The notes: generated by a model from the letters alone, not told the origin. 64,000 nt of DNA from Marinomonas hwangdonensis (GCF_003721245.1 NZ_RIZG01000012.1:1-64000), one strand, 5' to 3'; positions 19,301-30,213 are shown, counted from the first letter of the stretch. A program made the numbers and translations.

Positions 19301-20512
19301 TACGGTGCAGTATTGAGTGTACGTGAAGGCGATCAAGTAACGGCGGGTCAAATCGTCGCTAACTGGGATCCACATACACACCCAATCGTATCTGAGATGG
19401 AAGGTCGTCTTGAGTTCAGTGGTATGGAAGAGAACGTGACTATTCGTCGTCAATCTGACGAAATGACGGGCTTGACTACGATTGAAGTTATGGAGATGCG
19501 TGACCGTCCTGCTGCTGGTAAAGACATACGTCCGATGATTGCCGTTGTTGATGCAGAGGGTAACCCTGTATTAATTCCTGGTACGGAATCTCCAGTACAG
19601 TACATGCTTCCTGAAAAAGCATTGTTAAGCCTAGATCATGGTGCGACAGTGAAATCCGGTGAGGTTCTTGCGCGTATTCCTCAAGAATCTATCGGTAACA
19701 AGGATATTACCGGTGGTTTGCCACGAGTGGCCGACCTATTTGAAGCGCGTCGTCCAAAAGATCCTGCTGTTATGGCAGAGACAAGCGGTGTGGTGAGCTT
19801 CGGTAAAGAGACAAAAGGTAAGATTCGTTTGGTGATCACACCACAAAATGGTGATGAGCCAGTTGAGACATTGATTCCTAAATGGCGTCAAATCAACATC
19901 TTTGATGGTGAAGAAGTGGCAAAAGGTGAAATTATCGCCGATGGTCCATTGAGCCCTCATGACATTTTGCGTCTTCAAGGTGTAGAGGCTTTGGCTGATT
20001 ACATTACGAATGAAGTGCAAGAAGTTTACCGCTTACAAGGCGTAGTAATTAACGATAAGCATATTGAAGTTATTGTTAACCAAATGTTGCGTAAAGTGGA
20101 AGTTGGAGAGTCTGGTGATACGGATCTTATCCAAGGTGATCAGGTTGAGTTTACTCATCTGCTAGATGCAAACGAAAAAGCTCTCGCTGAGGGTAAATTC
20201 CCAGCGAAGTATGAGCGCGTGCTTCTAGGTATCACGAAAGCTTCTTTGGCTACTGAGTCCTTTATATCAGCAGCATCTTTCCAAGAGACAACTCGAGTTC
20301 TTACGGAAGGTGCGGTAACTGGTAAGAAAGATCACTTACGTGGCTTGAAAGAAAACGTTGTAGTAGGTCGTTTGATACCGGCAGGTACAGGCTTGGCTTA
20401 CCACAATGAGCGCAAGAGAAAGAAAGAGCTTGCGCTAGCAGCAAAAGAAGGAAGTTCAACAGTGAGTGCATCCGATGTGGAAGAAGCATTGAGTGCAGCA
20501 CTGAAAGACTAG
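16310..20512 (+). CDS. rpoC: DNA-directed RNA polymerase subunit beta'
   Basis: Largest core subunit, 1,400 aa (E. coli 1,407). The N-terminal zinc ribbon is intact ([20 protein letters not shown]). The catalytic Mg-binding motif NADFDGDQM lies near residue 460. The second zinc site is [19 protein letters not shown], and the trigger-loop region contains [19 protein letters not shown]. The ATG at 16310 begins the conserved MKDLLGLLK; an in-frame GTG upstream at 16295 is disfavoured. The operon appears to end here, with two hairpins downstream. Confidence 0.99.
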   Translation: MKDLLGLLKSQGQSDEFDAIRIGLASPDLIRSWSYGEVKKPETINYRTFKPERDGLFCAKIFGPIKDYECLCGKYKRLKHRGVICEKCGVEVALSKVRRERMGHIELASPVAHIWFLKSLPSRIGLIMDMTLRDIERVLYFESFIVIDPGMTTLDKGQLLNDEQYFEALEEFGDEFDARMGAEAVQMLLRDLDMPAEINSMREELSSTNSETRIKKLSKRLKLVEAFHHSGNSPEWMVLDVLPVLPPDLRPLVPLEGGRFATSDLNDLYRRVINRNNRLKRLLELSAPDIIVRNEKRMLQESVDALLDNGRRGRAITGSNKRPLKSLADMIKGKQGRFRQNLLGKRVDYSGRSVITVGPSLRLHQCGLPKKMALELFKPFIFSKLELRGMATTIKAAKKMVERETPEVWDILDEVIREHPVMLNRAPTLHRLGIQAFEPMLIEGKAIQLHPLVCAAYNADFDGDQMAVHVPLTIEAQLEARALMMSTNNILSPANGEPIIVPSQDVVLGLYYMTREKINAKGEGMAFSDIKEVHRAYGAQQVELHAKVKVRISQIDTTLEGEKVPSTFIADTTVGRALLFDIVPDGLPFSVVNQTMKKKAISNLINECYRKVGLKESCVFADQLMYTGFAYATASGSSVGVDDFVIPPEKAAIIAKAEEEVKEIEYQYADGLVTQGEKYNKVIDLWSRTNETVTEAMMKNLAKEMTINKAGEEVEQQSFNSVYMMADSGARGSVAQMRQLGGMRGLMAKPDGSIIETPITANFREGLSVLQYFTSTHGARKGLADTALKTANSGYLTRRLVDVAQDLVITEVDCGSTKGITVAAMIEGGDVVVPLGQRVLGRVVAQDVIDAKGNEILSAGTLIDEHNVRAIEAAGVDEMLIRSVITCDTRHGVCAKCYGRDLARGHQVNIGEAIGVVAAQSIGEPGTQLTMRTFHIGGAASRASAVDSVQVKSAGTVRFNKMKSIERHTGHLVVASRSSELAIADEAGREKERYKLPYGAVLSVREGDQVTAGQIVANWDPHTHPIVSEMEGRLEFSGMEENVTIRRQSDEMTGLTTIEVMEMRDRPAAGKDIRPMIAVVDAEGNPVLIPGTESPVQYMLPEKALLSLDHGATVKSGEVLARIPQESIGNKDITGGLPRVADLFEARRPKDPAVMAETSGVVSFGKETKGKIRLVITPQNGDEPVETLIPKWRQINIFDGEEVAKGEIIADGPLSPHDILRLQGVEALADYITNEVQEVYRLQGVVINDKHIEVIVNQMLRKVEVGESGDTDLIQGDQVEFTHLLDANEKALAEGKFPAKYERVLLGITKASLATESFISAASFQETTRVLTEGAVTGKKDHLRGLKENVVVGRLIPAGTGLAYHNERKRKKELALAAKEGSSTVSASDVEEALSAALKD

Positions 20513-20532
20513 TTATTTGCTGTTAAATCGTA

Positions 20533-20560
20533 AGGGAGGTGATTTTTTAGTCGCCTCCCT
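20533..20560 (+). terminator. Hairpin after rpoC
   Basis: AGGGAGGTGA (20533-20542) pairs with TCGCCTCCCT (20551-20560), 10 bp with one G-T. The U-tract after it is poor (ATTGACTGTTTTAT). It probably marks the end of rplJL-rpoBC mRNA, although partial read-through into rpsL is possible. Confidence 0.6.
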
Positions 20561-20561
20561 A

Positions 20562-21021
<460 letters not shown>

Positions 21022-21064
21022 GCTAGCGCTGCTTAATTCATCGTTTAGACATAATTTTTTAATA

Positions 21065-21107
21065 CAGTAAGGCCGAGCAATAATTGTATTGTCTCGGGCT
21101 AACCTGA
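21065..21107 (+). promoter_or_regulatory. Candidate S7-binding site in the rpsL-rpsG gap
   Basis: The 99-nt gap contains CAGTAAGGCC, then a stem CCGAG+CAATA paired with TATTG-T-CTCGG around ATTG (21073-21097), then AACCTGA. In E. coli the comparable 96-nt gap also contains AGTAAGGCC and CCTGAA and is bound by S7, repressing rpsG and fusA. Similarity was judged from memory and by eye. Confidence 0.5.
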
Positions 21108-21120
21108 AGAGGATATAGAT

Positions 21121-21594
21121 ATGCCAAGAAGACGCGTCGTCGCGAAGCGGGAGATCCTTCCGGATCCAAAACACGGAAGCCAACTCCTAGCTAAATTTAT
21201 CAACCATGTAATGGTTAGCGGTAAAAAATCTGTTGCAGAAAGTATTGTTTACAATGCTCTAAATACTGTAGCAACTCGCGCTAAGACTGAAGAGCCAATG
21301 GCTATCTTTGAAAAAGCACTTGAATCAATCCAACCAATGGTTGAGGTTAAATCTCGCCGTGTTGGTGGTGCTACCTATCAAGTTCCTGTTGAAGTTCGTC
21401 CAGCACGTCGTGCAGCATTATCTATGCGCTGGTTGGTTGATGCTTCTCGTAAGCGTGGTGAAAAATCCATGGCTTTGCGTTTGGCTGGTGAAATCATGGA
21501 CGCTGCTGAAAACAAAGGTTCTGCTGTTAAGAAGCGTGAAGACGTGCATCGCATGGCAGAAGCTAACAAAGCATTCTCTCACTACCGTTTCTAA
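21121..21594 (+). CDS. rpsG: 30S ribosomal protein S7
   Basis: Primary assembly protein of the 30S head. It binds the 3' major domain of 16S rRNA and lines the E site. Length 157 aa, equal to the short (B-type) E. coli form. The protein begins [20 protein letters not shown] and carries the RNA-binding [17 protein letters not shown] segment near residue 80. Ribosome-binding site AAGAGGA precedes the ATG. S7 is the translational repressor of the str operon in E. coli, consistent with the structured leader just upstream. Confidence 0.98.
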   Translation: MPRRRVVAKREILPDPKHGSQLLAKFINHVMVSGKKSVAESIVYNALNTVATRAKTEEPMAIFEKALESIQPMVEVKSRRVGGATYQVPVEVRPARRAALSMRWLVDASRKRGEKSMALRLAGEIMDAAENKGSAVKKREDVHRMAEANKAFSHYRF

Positions 21595-21615
21595 TCACCC
21601 GTTTAAGGATTCACA

Positions 21616-23709
21616 GTGGCACGTAAGACACCTATCAACCGCTACCGAAATATTGGTATTTGTGCGCATGTTGATGCAGGTAAAACGACGACAACTGAGC
21701 GCGTTCTTTTTTATACTGGTTTATCTCATAAAATTGGTGAAGTGCACGATGGTGCGGCAACAATGGATTGGATGGAACAAGAGCAAGAGCGTGGAATCAC
21801 CATAACTTCAGCGGCGACAACATGCTTCTGGAGTGGGATGAATAAACAGTTTGATGAGCATCGTATTAATATTATTGATACGCCTGGACACGTAGATTTC
21901 ACTATAGAAGTGGAGCGTTCTTTACGTGTTTTGGATGGTGCTGTTGTTGTGCTATGTGGTTCTTCAGGTGTGCAGCCTCAAACAGAGACCGTTTGGCGTC
22001 AAGCAAATAAATATGAAGTGCCTCGTATGGTATTCGTCAATAAGATGGATCGTACGGGTGCGGATTATTTTTCTGTGGTTCGTCAGTTGAAAACACGTCT
22101 TGGCGCTAATGCTGTGCCAATTCAAATCAACATTGGTTCTGAAGAAGATTTCAAAGGTGTTATTGATTTAGTATTGATGAAAGCCATCATGTGGGATGAA
22201 GAAGACCACGGGATGACATTCTCTCTTGAAGAAATACCTGATGATCTTGTTGATGAAGCAAATGAATGGCGTGAGTTGATGGTAGAGGCCGCTGCAGAAG
22301 CGAATGATGAGCTAATGGATAAATACCTTGAAGAGGGTGAGTTGTCTGTTAGTGATATAAAAGCAGGATTGCGCGCTCGCACATTATCTAGCGAAATAGT
22401 TTTGGTGATGTGTGGGTCTGCCTTTAAAAATAAAGGTGTGCAGGCTGTTTTGGATGCAGTTGTAGAATACTTGCCTTCTCCGCTTGAAGTAAAGGCGATA
22501 GAAGGAACGCTTGAAGATGGTGAAACAGTTGTTCATCGTGTGGCTGATGACGAGGCTCCTTTTTCGGCTTTGGCTTTCAAGATAGCGACAGATCCATTTG
22601 TTGGGACATTGACTTTCATGCGTGTTTACTCTGGGATGCTACGTTCTGGTGATGCGGTTTATAATTCTGTTAAGCAGAAAAAAGAGCGCATTGGTAGAAT
22701 GGTTCAGATGCACGCTAACAACAGAGAAGAGATAAAAGAAGTTCTCGCTGGTGACATCGCTGCCGCTATAGGTATGAAGTTTGTCACTACAGGCGATACG
22801 CTTTGCGACATGAATGATATTGTCGTGCTGGAGCGTATGGAATTTCCAGAGCCTGTTATCTCTGTTGCGGTAGAGCCAAAGTCTCAAGCAGATCAAGATA
22901 AAATGGCTATTGCGCTGGGTAAATTAGCGCAAGAGGACCCTTCGTTCCGTGTGGAAACGCATGAGGAGACGGGTCAAACAATTATTTCCGGTATGGGTGA
23001 GCTGCACCTTGAAATTCTTGTCGACCGCATGCGTCGTGAATTCAAAGTGGAGGCGAACATTGGTAAGCCTCAGGTTTCTTATCGGGAGAAAATTCGCAAA
23101 GAAGTGGTGGTTAATCACAAATTTGTGCGTCAATCCGGTGGTCGTGGTCAATACGGTCACGTCGTGATGAAGTTAATCCCAACTGAAAAAGATGGGCTTG
23201 AGTTTGTTAACGAGATTGTTGGTGGTGTTATTCCAAAAGAATACATCCCTGCGATAGAAAAGGGTGTTTCAGAGCAAATGAAGAATGGCGTAATCGCTGG
23301 TTACCCTTTGTTGGGTATCAAGGTTGTGCTGATCGATGGTTCATTCCATGATGTTGACTCTAATGAAATGGCCTTTAAAATTGCAGCTTCTCAAGGATTA
23401 AGAAAAGGGGCGGTTGACGCTGACCCTTGTGTTCTTGAACCTGTAATGAAAGTGGAAGTTGTGACTCCTGAAGAATACATGGGTGATGTGATGGGTGACC
23501 TGAATCGTCGTCGTGGTCTTGTTCAGGGGATGGACGATTCCCCATCGGGGAAAATTATCCGAGCAGAAGTTCCTCTAGGGGAAATGTTTGGATATGCAAC
23601 CGATGTGCGTAGCTTGTCGCAAGGGCGTGCAAGTTATGCAATGGAGTTTGAGAAATACGCTGAAGCACCGGCTAGTGTGGCAGACGCGATCATCAAAAAT
23701 GAAGATTAA
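21616..23709 (+). CDS. fusA: Elongation factor G
   Basis: Ribosomal translocase GTPase, 697 aa (E. coli 704). G motifs are intact: [13 protein letters not shown] (residues 16-28), DTPGHVDF, and NKMDRTGAD. Domain IV carries the tip region [12 protein letters not shown], and the C-terminal domain is complete. The GTG start follows AAGGA. Codon usage is noticeably less biased than in the adjacent rpsG and tuf genes: about ten AUA codons plus AGA and GGG codons are visible by eye. This is odd for one of the most abundant proteins. It sits in the normal str position with no sign of transfer otherwise. Confidence 0.97.
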   Translation: MARKTPINRYRNIGICAHVDAGKTTTTERVLFYTGLSHKIGEVHDGAATMDWMEQEQERGITITSAATTCFWSGMNKQFDEHRINIIDTPGHVDFTIEVERSLRVLDGAVVVLCGSSGVQPQTETVWRQANKYEVPRMVFVNKMDRTGADYFSVVRQLKTRLGANAVPIQINIGSEEDFKGVIDLVLMKAIMWDEEDHGMTFSLEEIPDDLVDEANEWRELMVEAAAEANDELMDKYLEEGELSVSDIKAGLRARTLSSEIVLVMCGSAFKNKGVQAVLDAVVEYLPSPLEVKAIEGTLEDGETVVHRVADDEAPFSALAFKIATDPFVGTLTFMRVYSGMLRSGDAVYNSVKQKKERIGRMVQMHANNREEIKEVLAGDIAAAIGMKFVTTGDTLCDMNDIVVLERMEFPEPVISVAVEPKSQADQDKMAIALGKLAQEDPSFRVETHEETGQTIISGMGELHLEILVDRMRREFKVEANIGKPQVSYREKIRKEVVVNHKFVRQSGGRGQYGHVVMKLIPTEKDGLEFVNEIVGGVIPKEYIPAIEKGVSEQMKNGVIAGYPLLGIKVVLIDGSFHDVDSNEMAFKIAASQGLRKGAVDADPCVLEPVMKVEVVTPEEYMGDVMGDLNRRRGLVQGMDDSPSGKIIRAEVPLGEMFGYATDVRSLSQGRASYAMEFEKYAEAPASVADAIIKNED

Positions 23710-23744
23710 TCATCATACTTACTAATTCTTAAGGTGTATGTATC

Positions 23745-24968
23745 ATGGCAAAGAGTAAATTTGAACGTAGTAAACCACATGTAAACGTTGGCACAATTGG
23801 TCACGTTGACCATGGTAAAACAACGTTAACTGCAGCATTGACTCGTGTTTGTGCAGAAGTATTCGGCGGTACAGCTGTTGCTTTTGACGGTATCGATAAT
23901 GCTCCTGAAGAGCGTGAGCGTGGTATCACAATTTCAACTTCTCACGTTGAATACGATTCTCCAGTGCGTCACTACGCGCACGTTGACTGTCCTGGACACG
24001 CCGATTATGTTAAAAACATGATCACTGGTGCTGCTCAGATGGACGGCGCTATCCTAGTTTGTGGCGCGACTGATGGTCCAATGCCTCAGACTCGTGAGCA
24101 CATCTTGCTTTCTCGTCAAGTAGGTGTTCCACACATCGTTGTTTTCCTAAACAAAGCTGATTTGTTGGCTGAAGACTGTGGCGGTGCGGATTCTGAAGAA
24201 TACGCTGAAATGCTAGAGTTGGTTGAGATGGAATTGCGTGACCTTCTTTCTGAATACGACTTCCCAGGTGATGATACTCCAATCATCCCAGGTTCTGCGC
24301 TAATGGCGTTGAAAGGCGAAGACGACAACGAAATGGGTACAACCGCTGTTCGTAAACTTGTTGAAACTCTAGACGCTTACATTCCTGAGCCAGAGCGTGC
24401 AATCGATGGTGCTTTCCTAATGCCAATCGAGGACGTATTCTCTATTCAAGGCCGTGGTACTGTAGTAACTGGTCGTGTAGAGCGCGGTATCATCAAGATT
24501 CAAGAAGAAGTTGAGATTGTTGGTATTGTTAACACTGTCAAGACTACTTGTACTGGTGTTGAGATGTTCCGTAAGCTGCTTGACGAAGGTCGTGCTGGTG
24601 AGAACTGTGGTATCCTTCTTCGTGGTACTAAGCGTGAAGATGTACAGCGTGGCCAAGTATTGGCTAAGCCTGGTTCTATCACTCCTCACACAACGTTTGA
24701 AGCAGAAGTTTACGTTTTGGGTAAAGATGAAGGTGGACGTCATACGCCATTCTTCAAAGGCTACCGTCCTCAGTTCTACTTCCGTACAACTGACGTAACT
24801 GGTGCTTGTTCTTTGCCAGAAGGCGTAGAGATGGTTATGCCTGGTGATAACGTGCAAATGACTGTTGAACTAATTCACCCAATCGCAATGAACGATGGTC
24901 TTCGTTTCGCGATCCGTGAAGGTGGCCGTACAGTTGGTGCTGGTGTTGTTGCTAAAATCATCAAATAA
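23745..24968 (+). CDS. tuf: Elongation factor Tu
   Basis: Delivers aminoacyl-tRNA to the ribosome as the GTP complex. The G motifs are GHVDHGKT (19-26), DCPGH (81-85) and NKAD (136-139). The protein is 407 aa against 394-397 in E. coli and Pseudomonas. Most of the excess is an insertion right after NKAD, where the usual MVDDEELLELVEM is replaced by [18 protein letters not shown], lengthening the loop. It is the only tuf copy in the window; the second locus after tRNA-Thr is vacant. Strong codon bias indicates very high expression. A terminator follows. Confidence 0.98.
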   Translation: MAKSKFERSKPHVNVGTIGHVDHGKTTLTAALTRVCAEVFGGTAVAFDGIDNAPEERERGITISTSHVEYDSPVRHYAHVDCPGHADYVKNMITGAAQMDGAILVCGATDGPMPQTREHILLSRQVGVPHIVVFLNKADLLAEDCGGADSEEYAEMLELVEMELRDLLSEYDFPGDDTPIIPGSALMALKGEDDNEMGTTAVRKLVETLDAYIPEPERAIDGAFLMPIEDVFSIQGRGTVVTGRVERGIIKIQEEVEIVGIVNTVKTTCTGVEMFRKLLDEGRAGENCGILLRGTKREDVQRGQVLAKPGSITPHTTFEAEVYVLGKDEGGRHTPFFKGYRPQFYFRTTDVTGACSLPEGVEMVMPGDNVQMTVELIHPIAMNDGLRFAIREGGRTVGAGVVAKIIK

Positions 24969-25007
24969 TTGAGTATTAGCTCAATCCATTTGGATTTTCT
25001 CAAAAAA

Positions 25008-25036
25008 GGGCTGCCCAATAGGGTGGCCTTTTTATT
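25008..25036 (+). terminator. Rho-independent terminator of the str operon
   Basis: GGCTGCCC (25009-25016) pairs with GGGTGGCC (25021-25028) using two wobble pairs around AATA, followed by T5. Confidence 0.85.
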
Positions 25037-25070
25037 TTATGGTTTATTTTGCGTGTTCGGAGTTGGTTAC

Positions 25071-25099
25071 TTGACAACCAGTTTTTGAATGGCTAATAT
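25071..25099 (+). promoter_or_regulatory. Strong sigma-70 promoter of the S10 operon
   Basis: Consensus TTGACA (25071-25076), an exact 17-bp spacer and TAATAT (25094-25099). The start would be near 25106, giving a leader of about 70 nt before rpsJ. Confidence 0.9.
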
Positions 25100-25175
25100 T
25101 CGCCGTCCTTAAAAAAGGATTGTGGCTTGATAAATGTACTGTTGAGTCATACAAACATTGTATTTGGAGTTGGAA

Positions 25176-25487
25176 ATGCAAAGCCAAAAAATCCGTATTC
25201 GTCTGAAAGCATTCGATCACCGTCTGATTGATGCTTCAACACAAGAAATTGTGGACACAGCGAAACGTACAGGTGCGCAAGTGCGTGGACCGATTCCACT
25301 TCCTACTCGCAAAGAACGTTATACAGTATTGATTTCTCCACACGTGAACAAAGACGCGCGTGATCAGTATGAAATCCGTACTCACAAACGTGTTCTAGAC
25401 ATCGTTGAGCCAACTGAAAAAACAGTTGATGCTTTGATGAAGCTAGACCTTGCGGCAGGCGTGGAAGTACAAATTTCTTTAGGTTAA
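25176..25487 (+). CDS. rpsJ: 30S ribosomal protein S10
   Basis: Small-subunit head protein that doubles as NusE, the NusB and NusG partner in antitermination. Length 103 aa, identical to E. coli. Conserved segments include [14 protein letters not shown] and [13 protein letters not shown]; the [21 protein letters not shown] loop is intact. The ATG at 25176 is supported by TTGGAGTTGGAA upstream; the in-frame TTG at 25158 would add six unsupported residues. It heads the S10 operon, but an unusually long 126-nt gap separates it from rplC. Confidence 0.98.
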   Translation: MQSQKIRIRLKAFDHRLIDASTQEIVDTAKRTGAQVRGPIPLPTRKERYTVLISPHVNKDARDQYEIRTHKRVLDIVEPTEKTVDALMKLDLAAGVEVQISLG

Positions 25488-25613
25488 TAGCCTAAATTGG
25501 GGTGCGAGAACCGGCTGGTAATCAGTCGGCTATATGCACAATAGTGGAATGATCTGGAATGATCAGCCGTAGCGGGTGATAGCCCCTTACACAACTGGCA
25601 AATGAGGTAGAAA

Positions 25614-26252
25614 ATGACTATTCAATTAGTCGGACGTAAAGCCGGAATGACACGTATCTTCACAGAAGAAGGTGTATCCGTGCCAGTAACCGTCATCGAG
25701 GTTGAACCGAACCGCGTTACTCAGGTGAAAACGACTGATACTGATGGCTACCAAGCTATTCAAGTAACAGTTGGTACTCGCCGTTCGAGCCGTGTAAACA
25801 AAGCTGCTGCGGGTCATTATGCAAAAGCGAATGTTGAAGCTGGTCGTGGTTTGTGGGAGTTCCGCCTTTCTGGTGATGAAAAAGAAATCAATGTTGGTGA
25901 TGAACTGACTGTAGCTGATTTCGAATCTATCCAAATGGTTGATGTAACTGGTCAATCAAAGGGTAAAGGATTCCAAGGTGCCATCAAGCGTCATAATTTC
26001 AGTATGCAAGACGCTACACATGGTAACTCATTGTCTCACCGTGCACCTGGTTCCATCGGCCAATGTCAAACACCTGGTCGTGTTTGGAAAGGCAAGAAGA
26101 TGGCTGGCCATATGGGTGCTGCACAAGTTACTACGCAATCACTAGAAGTGGTTCGTGTTGACACAGAACGTAACCTTATCCTTGTGAAAGGTGCCGTGCC
26201 TGGTGCAGTAAATGGTGATGTTATTCTTCAATCAGCTGTTAAAGCTCGCTAA
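25614..26252 (+). CDS. rplC: 50S ribosomal protein L3
   Basis: Early-assembly protein reaching toward the peptidyl transferase centre. Length 212 aa (E. coli 209). The extended loop [20 protein letters not shown] contains the glutamine that PrmB methylates in E. coli. The C-terminal [18 protein letters not shown] is conserved. GAGGT precedes the ATG. It is followed by rplD after 12 nt. Confidence 0.98.
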   Translation: MTIQLVGRKAGMTRIFTEEGVSVPVTVIEVEPNRVTQVKTTDTDGYQAIQVTVGTRRSSRVNKAAAGHYAKANVEAGRGLWEFRLSGDEKEINVGDELTVADFESIQMVDVTGQSKGKGFQGAIKRHNFSMQDATHGNSLSHRAPGSIGQCQTPGRVWKGKKMAGHMGAAQVTTQSLEVVRVDTERNLILVKGAVPGAVNGDVILQSAVKAR

Positions 26253-26264
26253 GAGGGGTAGACA

Positions 26265-26870
26265 ATGAACTTGAATCTAACAGGCGCAGAAGGGACTGTT
26301 GAAGTTTCTGATGTAGCCTTTGCACGTGAATACAACGAAGCGCTGGTACACCAAGTAGTAACATCTTACTTGGCCGGTGGTCGTCAAGGTTCGCGCGCGC
26401 AGAAAACACGCTCTGAAGTAGCTGGTGGTGGACGCAAACCTTGGAAACAAAAAGGTTCTGGTCGCGCACGTGCTGGTACCATCCGTAGCCCATTGTGGCG
26501 TTCTGGTGGTGTTACATTTGCAGCAAAACCACAAGATCACTCTCAGAAAGTGAATAAGAAGATGTACCGTGCAGCAATGCGCACCATCTGGTCTGAGCTT
26601 GTACGTCAAGACCGTTTAGTTGTAGTTGAAGATCTTAAGTTAGAAGCTCCAAAAACTAAGCTCTTTATAGCAAAAATGGCAGAATTGAATATTGTGAATG
26701 CTTTGATCGTTTCTCACGAATTGGATGACAATTTGTTTTTGGCGGCTCGAAATATTCCTAACGTAGATGTACGCGATGCGGCGTCTATCGATCCTGTTAG
26801 CTTGATTGCTTACGACAAAGTGTTGTTGACAGTTGGTGCTCTGAAACAAGTTGAGGAGGCACTAGCATGA
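26265..26870 (+). CDS. rplD: 50S ribosomal protein L4
   Basis: Lines the polypeptide exit tunnel with a long loop ([21 protein letters not shown], about residues 44-65). In E. coli it also represses its own operon through the S10 leader. Length 201 aa, identical to E. coli. The leader here looks too short for the full E. coli L4 target, so autoregulation may differ. The stop codon overlaps the rplW ATG (ATGA), so translation is coupled. Confidence 0.97.
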   Translation: MNLNLTGAEGTVEVSDVAFAREYNEALVHQVVTSYLAGGRQGSRAQKTRSEVAGGGRKPWKQKGSGRARAGTIRSPLWRSGGVTFAAKPQDHSQKVNKKMYRAAMRTIWSELVRQDRLVVVEDLKLEAPKTKLFIAKMAELNIVNALIVSHELDDNLFLAARNIPNVDVRDAASIDPVSLIAYDKVLLTVGALKQVEEALA

Positions 26871-27163
26871 TCGGCGAACGCATTTATAAAGTTCTGTTGG
26901 GGCCACACATTTCCGAAAAAGCTACTATCGTTGCCGAAGGTAATGGTCAGTACGTATTTCGTGTAACTGGTGATGCAACAAAACCTGAAATCAAACAAGC
27001 TATCGAAGCGCTTTTTGAAGTCAAAGTTGAGTCTGTTCGTACGTTGAACCACAAAGGTAAAACAAAACGCACAGTGCGCGGTCTAGGTAAACGTAAAGAC
27101 GTGAAAAAAGCGTATGTACGTTTGGCTGAAGGCCAAGACATTGATTTCATGGTCGCTGAATAA
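26867..27163 (+). CDS. rplW: 50S ribosomal protein L23
   Basis: Sits at the tunnel exit and is the docking site for trigger factor and SRP. Length 98 aa (E. coli 100). The conserved [11 protein letters not shown] (residues 9-19) and [13 protein letters not shown] loop are present. Translation is coupled to rplD by a 4-nt overlap. rplB follows after 14 nt. Confidence 0.97.
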   Translation: MIGERIYKVLLGPHISEKATIVAEGNGQYVFRVTGDATKPEIKQAIEALFEVKVESVRTLNHKGKTKRTVRGLGKRKDVKKAYVRLAEGQDIDFMVAE

Positions 27164-27177
27164 GGGGAGATAGGTCA

Positions 27178-28002
27178 ATGGCTGTTGTAAAAAGTAAGCC
27201 AACGTCTGCAGGCCGTCGTCACGTTGTTAAAGTTACTAACAACGATTTGCACAAAGGCGCACCATATGCTCCTTTGCTTGAGAAAAACAGCAAATCGGGT
27301 GGACGTAACAACAATGGACGCATCACTACGCGTCACGTAGGTGGTGGTCATAAGCAGCATTACCGTTTGATAGATTTTCGTCGTAACAAAGACGGAATTC
27401 CTGCGGTGGTAGAGCGTTTGGAATATGATCCAAACCGTTCTGCAAATATTGCATTGATTAAATATGCTGATGGTGAGCGTCGTTATATTATCGCTTCCAA
27501 AGGTATGGCAGCTGGCAATGTTGTTTTTAGTGGTGCAGAAGCGCCTATCAAGTCTGGTAATACTTTGCCTCTGCAAAATATCCCAGTTGGTAGTACCGTT
27601 CACTGTGTCGAGCTTAAGCCTGGTAAGGGAGCACAAGTTGCTCGTTCTGCTGGTGCATCAGCTCAGCTAGTTGCTCGTGAAGGTCGATACGTTACTCTTC
27701 GCTTGCGTTCAGGCGAAATGCGTAAAGTGTTGACAGAATGTCGCGCTACTTTAGGTGAAGTATCAAACTCTGAGCATAGCTTACGAGTTCTTGGTAAAGC
27801 TGGTGCTACGCGTTGGCGTGGTGTTCGTCCTACCGTTCGCGGTGCGGCGATGAACCCAGTGGATCACCCACATGGTGGTGGTGAAGGTCGTAGCAAAGGT
27901 GGTCGTCACCCAGTTACGCCATGGGGTGTGCCTACTAAAGGGTACAAAACGCGCAGCAACAAGCGTACAGATAAACTTATTGTACGTCGCCGTACTAAGT
28001 AA
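27178..28002 (+). CDS. rplB: 50S ribosomal protein L2
   Basis: Needed for subunit association and peptidyl transferase assembly. Length 274 aa (E. coli 273). The universally conserved C-terminal segment [20 protein letters not shown], with the key histidine, is present near residue 222, as is the [18 protein letters not shown] region that inserts into 23S rRNA. It lies between rplW and rpsS in the standard order. Confidence 0.98.
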   Translation: MAVVKSKPTSAGRRHVVKVTNNDLHKGAPYAPLLEKNSKSGGRNNNGRITTRHVGGGHKQHYRLIDFRRNKDGIPAVVERLEYDPNRSANIALIKYADGERRYIIASKGMAAGNVVFSGAEAPIKSGNTLPLQNIPVGSTVHCVELKPGKGAQVARSAGASAQLVAREGRYVTLRLRSGEMRKVLTECRATLGEVSNSEHSLRVLGKAGATRWRGVRPTVRGAAMNPVDHPHGGGEGRSKGGRHPVTPWGVPTKGYKTRSNKRTDKLIVRRRTK

Positions 28003-28017
28003 TAAGAGGAAACGACT

Positions 28018-28293
28018 GTGCCACGTTCACTAAAAAAAGGTCCTTTTATCGACCTTCATTTGTTGAAAAAGGTAGAGGCTGCGGTAGAGAAGAAAGATCG
28101 TCGTCCAATTAAGACTTGGTCACGCCGTTCAACTATCTTCCCTGATTTTGTAGGGTTGACTATCGCTGTCCATAATGGTCGCCAGCATGTTCCAGTTCTT
28201 GTAACTGAAGATATGGTAGGTCATAAATTGGGTGAGTTCGCTCCGACCCGTACATATCGTGGTCATGCTGCGGACAAGAAAGCCAAACGGTAA
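28018..28293 (+). CDS. rpsS: 30S ribosomal protein S19
   Basis: 30S head protein that complexes with S13 near the A-site tRNA and intersubunit bridge B1a. Length 91 aa (E. coli 92). It begins with the invariant [18 protein letters not shown] and ends with the basic tail [18 protein letters not shown]. It starts with GTG, preceded by AGAGGA. Confidence 0.97.
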   Translation: MPRSLKKGPFIDLHLLKKVEAAVEKKDRRPIKTWSRRSTIFPDFVGLTIAVHNGRQHVPVLVTEDMVGHKLGEFAPTRTYRGHAADKKAKR

Positions 28294-28307
28294 TAAGGGG
28301 TATTAAC

Positions 28308-28640
28308 ATGAGTGAAGTAAGCGCTTCATTGAAGGGTGCTCGCCTCTCAGCGCAGAAGGCCCGTTTGGTTGTAGATCAAATCCGCGGCAAATCTGTTAGC
28401 GAAGCACTGAACATTTTAACGTTCAGTCCTAAGAAGGCGGCAGTAATTGTCAAGAAAGTACTAGAGTCTGCGATAGCTAATGCTGAGCATAACGAAGGTG
28501 CTGATGTAGATGACTTGCGTGTGTCTACGGCTTACGTTGATGAGGCAATGACTCTGAAACGTATTATGCCACGTGCCAAAGGCCGTGCTGACCGTATTCT
28601 AAAACGCGGTTGCCATATTACAGTTAAAGTCGCTGACTAA
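28308..28640 (+). CDS. rplV: 50S ribosomal protein L22
   Basis: Its long beta-hairpin forms the tunnel constriction that senses stalling peptides and macrolides. Length 110 aa, identical to E. coli. The hairpin tip region [19 protein letters not shown] (about residues 84-102) is intact, with no macrolide-type deletion visible. The start is preceded by a weak AAGGGG. Confidence 0.97.
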   Translation: MSEVSASLKGARLSAQKARLVVDQIRGKSVSEALNILTFSPKKAAVIVKKVLESAIANAEHNEGADVDDLRVSTAYVDEAMTLKRIMPRAKGRADRILKRGCHITVKVAD

Positions 28641-28654
28641 TTAGGAGAAACCCA

Positions 28655-29335
28655 ATGGGTCAGAAGGTTCATCCAACTGGTATACGCCTAGGGATAGTTA
28701 AAGATCATACTTCTACTTGGTATGCTAATAATCAAAACTACTCTAAGTTGTTATTAAACGATCTTCAGGTTCGTGCGTTCTTGGAGAAAAAATTGGTCCA
28801 GGCTTCTGTTTCTCGTATTGAGATTCAGCGTCCTGCTCAAACAGCTCGTATTACGATTCACACAGCCCGTCCGGGTATTGTGATTGGTAAGAAAGGCGAA
28901 GATGTTGAGAAGCTACGTAATGCAGTTTCTACAATGATGGGCGTACCAGTCCACATTAACATCGAAGAAATTCGCAAGCCTGAAATGGATGCAAAGTTGG
29001 TTGCGCAAAATATTGCAAGTCAACTTGAGCGTCGCGTTATGTTCCGTCGTGCAATGAAACGTGCCGTACAGAATGCAATGCGTGCAGGTGCTAAGGGTAT
29101 CAAGGTTCAGGTAAGTGGTCGTTTAGGCGGTGCTGAAATTGCACGAGCTGAGTGGTACCGTGAAGGCCGTGTGCCTCTACACACTCTACGCGCTGACATT
29201 GACTACGCTACTTATGAAGCAAACACAACTTACGGCATCATTGGTGTCAAAGTGTGGATCTTCAAAGGCGAAATCTTGGGCGGTATTGAGCAAGTGCGTG
29301 CTGATAAAGGCGCACAAAAGAAGAAGTCTAAGTAG
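28655..29335 (+). CDS. rpsC: 30S ribosomal protein S3
   Basis: Forms the mRNA entry channel with S4 and S5. It contains a type II KH domain ([15 protein letters not shown], about residues 74-88) and a C-terminal domain with [20 protein letters not shown]. Length 226 aa against 233 in E. coli; the difference lies at the non-conserved basic C-terminus (KGAQKKKSK). The start [14 protein letters not shown] is canonical and follows AGGAGA. Confidence 0.97.
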   Translation: MGQKVHPTGIRLGIVKDHTSTWYANNQNYSKLLLNDLQVRAFLEKKLVQASVSRIEIQRPAQTARITIHTARPGIVIGKKGEDVEKLRNAVSTMMGVPVHINIEEIRKPEMDAKLVAQNIASQLERRVMFRRAMKRAVQNAMRAGAKGIKVQVSGRLGGAEIARAEWYREGRVPLHTLRADIDYATYEANTTYGIIGVKVWIFKGEILGGIEQVRADKGAQKKKSK

Positions 29336-29345
29336 GGGGTAAGTC

Positions 29346-29759
29346 ATGTTACAACCGAAACGTACTAAGTTCCGCAAGATGCAAAAAGGCCGTAACCGCG
29401 GTCTAGCACTTCGCGGAAACCAAGTTAGCTTTGGTGAATTCGGATTGAAGTCCACTGAACGTGGTCGTCTAACTGCCCGTCAGATCGAGTCTGCACGTCG
29501 TGCAATGACTCGTCATATTAAACGTGGTGGTAAAATCTGGATTCGTGTGTTCCCTGATAAGCCGATTACTCAGAAACCTCTAGAGGTTCGTCAGGGTAAA
29601 GGTAAGGGTAGCGTAGAATACTGGGTTGCTCAGATTCAACCTGGAAAAATGCTTTATGAAGTTGAGGGCGTTTCAGAACAGTTAGCACGCGAAGCGTTTG
29701 CGTTGGCTGCTGCTAAGCTTCCTCTGTCCACAACTTTCGTAACGCGTACGGTGATGTAG
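29346..29759 (+). CDS. rplP: 50S ribosomal protein L16
   Basis: Contacts the A- and P-site tRNA elbows and completes the peptidyl transferase region. Length 137 aa (E. coli 136). Conserved blocks include the start [19 protein letters not shown] and the segment [20 protein letters not shown], which contains the arginine hydroxylated by the E. coli enzyme YcfD. The stop TAG abuts the rpmC ATG with no spacer. Confidence 0.97.
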   Translation: MLQPKRTKFRKMQKGRNRGLALRGNQVSFGEFGLKSTERGRLTARQIESARRAMTRHIKRGGKIWIRVFPDKPITQKPLEVRQGKGKGSVEYWVAQIQPGKMLYEVEGVSEQLAREAFALAAAKLPLSTTFVTRTVM

Positions 29760-29951
29760 ATGAAAGCAAAAGAACTGCAAGAAAAGTCTGTAGCTGAGCT
29801 ACAAGCGACCTTGATTGAACTGCTACGTGAGCAATTTACTCTGCGCATGCAGAAGGCCACTGGTCAGTTAGCGCAAACTCATTTGCTCTCGCAAGTTCGC
29901 CGCAATATCGCACGTGTTAAAACCGTGCTAAATGATAAGGCAGGTAACTAA
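29760..29951 (+). CDS. rpmC: 50S ribosomal protein L29
   Basis: Small two-helix protein near the tunnel exit that contacts L23 and trigger factor. Length 63 aa, identical to E. coli. The typical coiled-coil pattern [20 protein letters not shown] and the [15 protein letters not shown] helix are present. It starts immediately after the rplP stop, so it probably depends on translational coupling. Confidence 0.95.
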   Translation: MKAKELQEKSVAELQATLIELLREQFTLRMQKATGQLAQTHLLSQVRRNIARVKTVLNDKAGN

Positions 29952-29952
29952 G

Positions 29953-30213
29953 ATGGCAGAAACAAAAGCGCGCACAGCTACTGGTAAAGTAGTAAGCGAT
30001 AAGATGGATAAAACCATTACAGTACTTGTTGAGCGTACGGAAAAACACCCTCTATATGGTAAGTTTGTACGTCGTTCAACAAAATTACACGCTCATGATG
30101 AAAACAATGAGTGCCAGATCGGTGATACCGTTAAGGTCGTGGAAACACGTCCTTACTCTAAGTCTAAGACTTGGAATCTGGTCCAAGTTGTTGAGAAAGC
30201 AGCAGCTGTATAA
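29953..30213 (+). CDS. rpsQ: 30S ribosomal protein S17
   Basis: OB-fold primary binder of the 16S 5' domain. Length 86 aa (E. coli 84). The conserved [18 protein letters not shown] and [20 protein letters not shown] are present. The ATG at 29953 is selected, directly after the rpmC stop; an in-frame ATG at 29932 lies inside rpmC and adds non-conserved residues. It is the last S10-operon gene in the E. coli scheme. A 51-nt gap follows before rplN with no terminator. Confidence 0.96.
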   Translation: MAETKARTATGKVVSDKMDKTITVLVERTEKHPLYGKFVRRSTKLHAHDENNECQIGDTVKVVETRPYSKSKTWNLVQVVEKAAAV

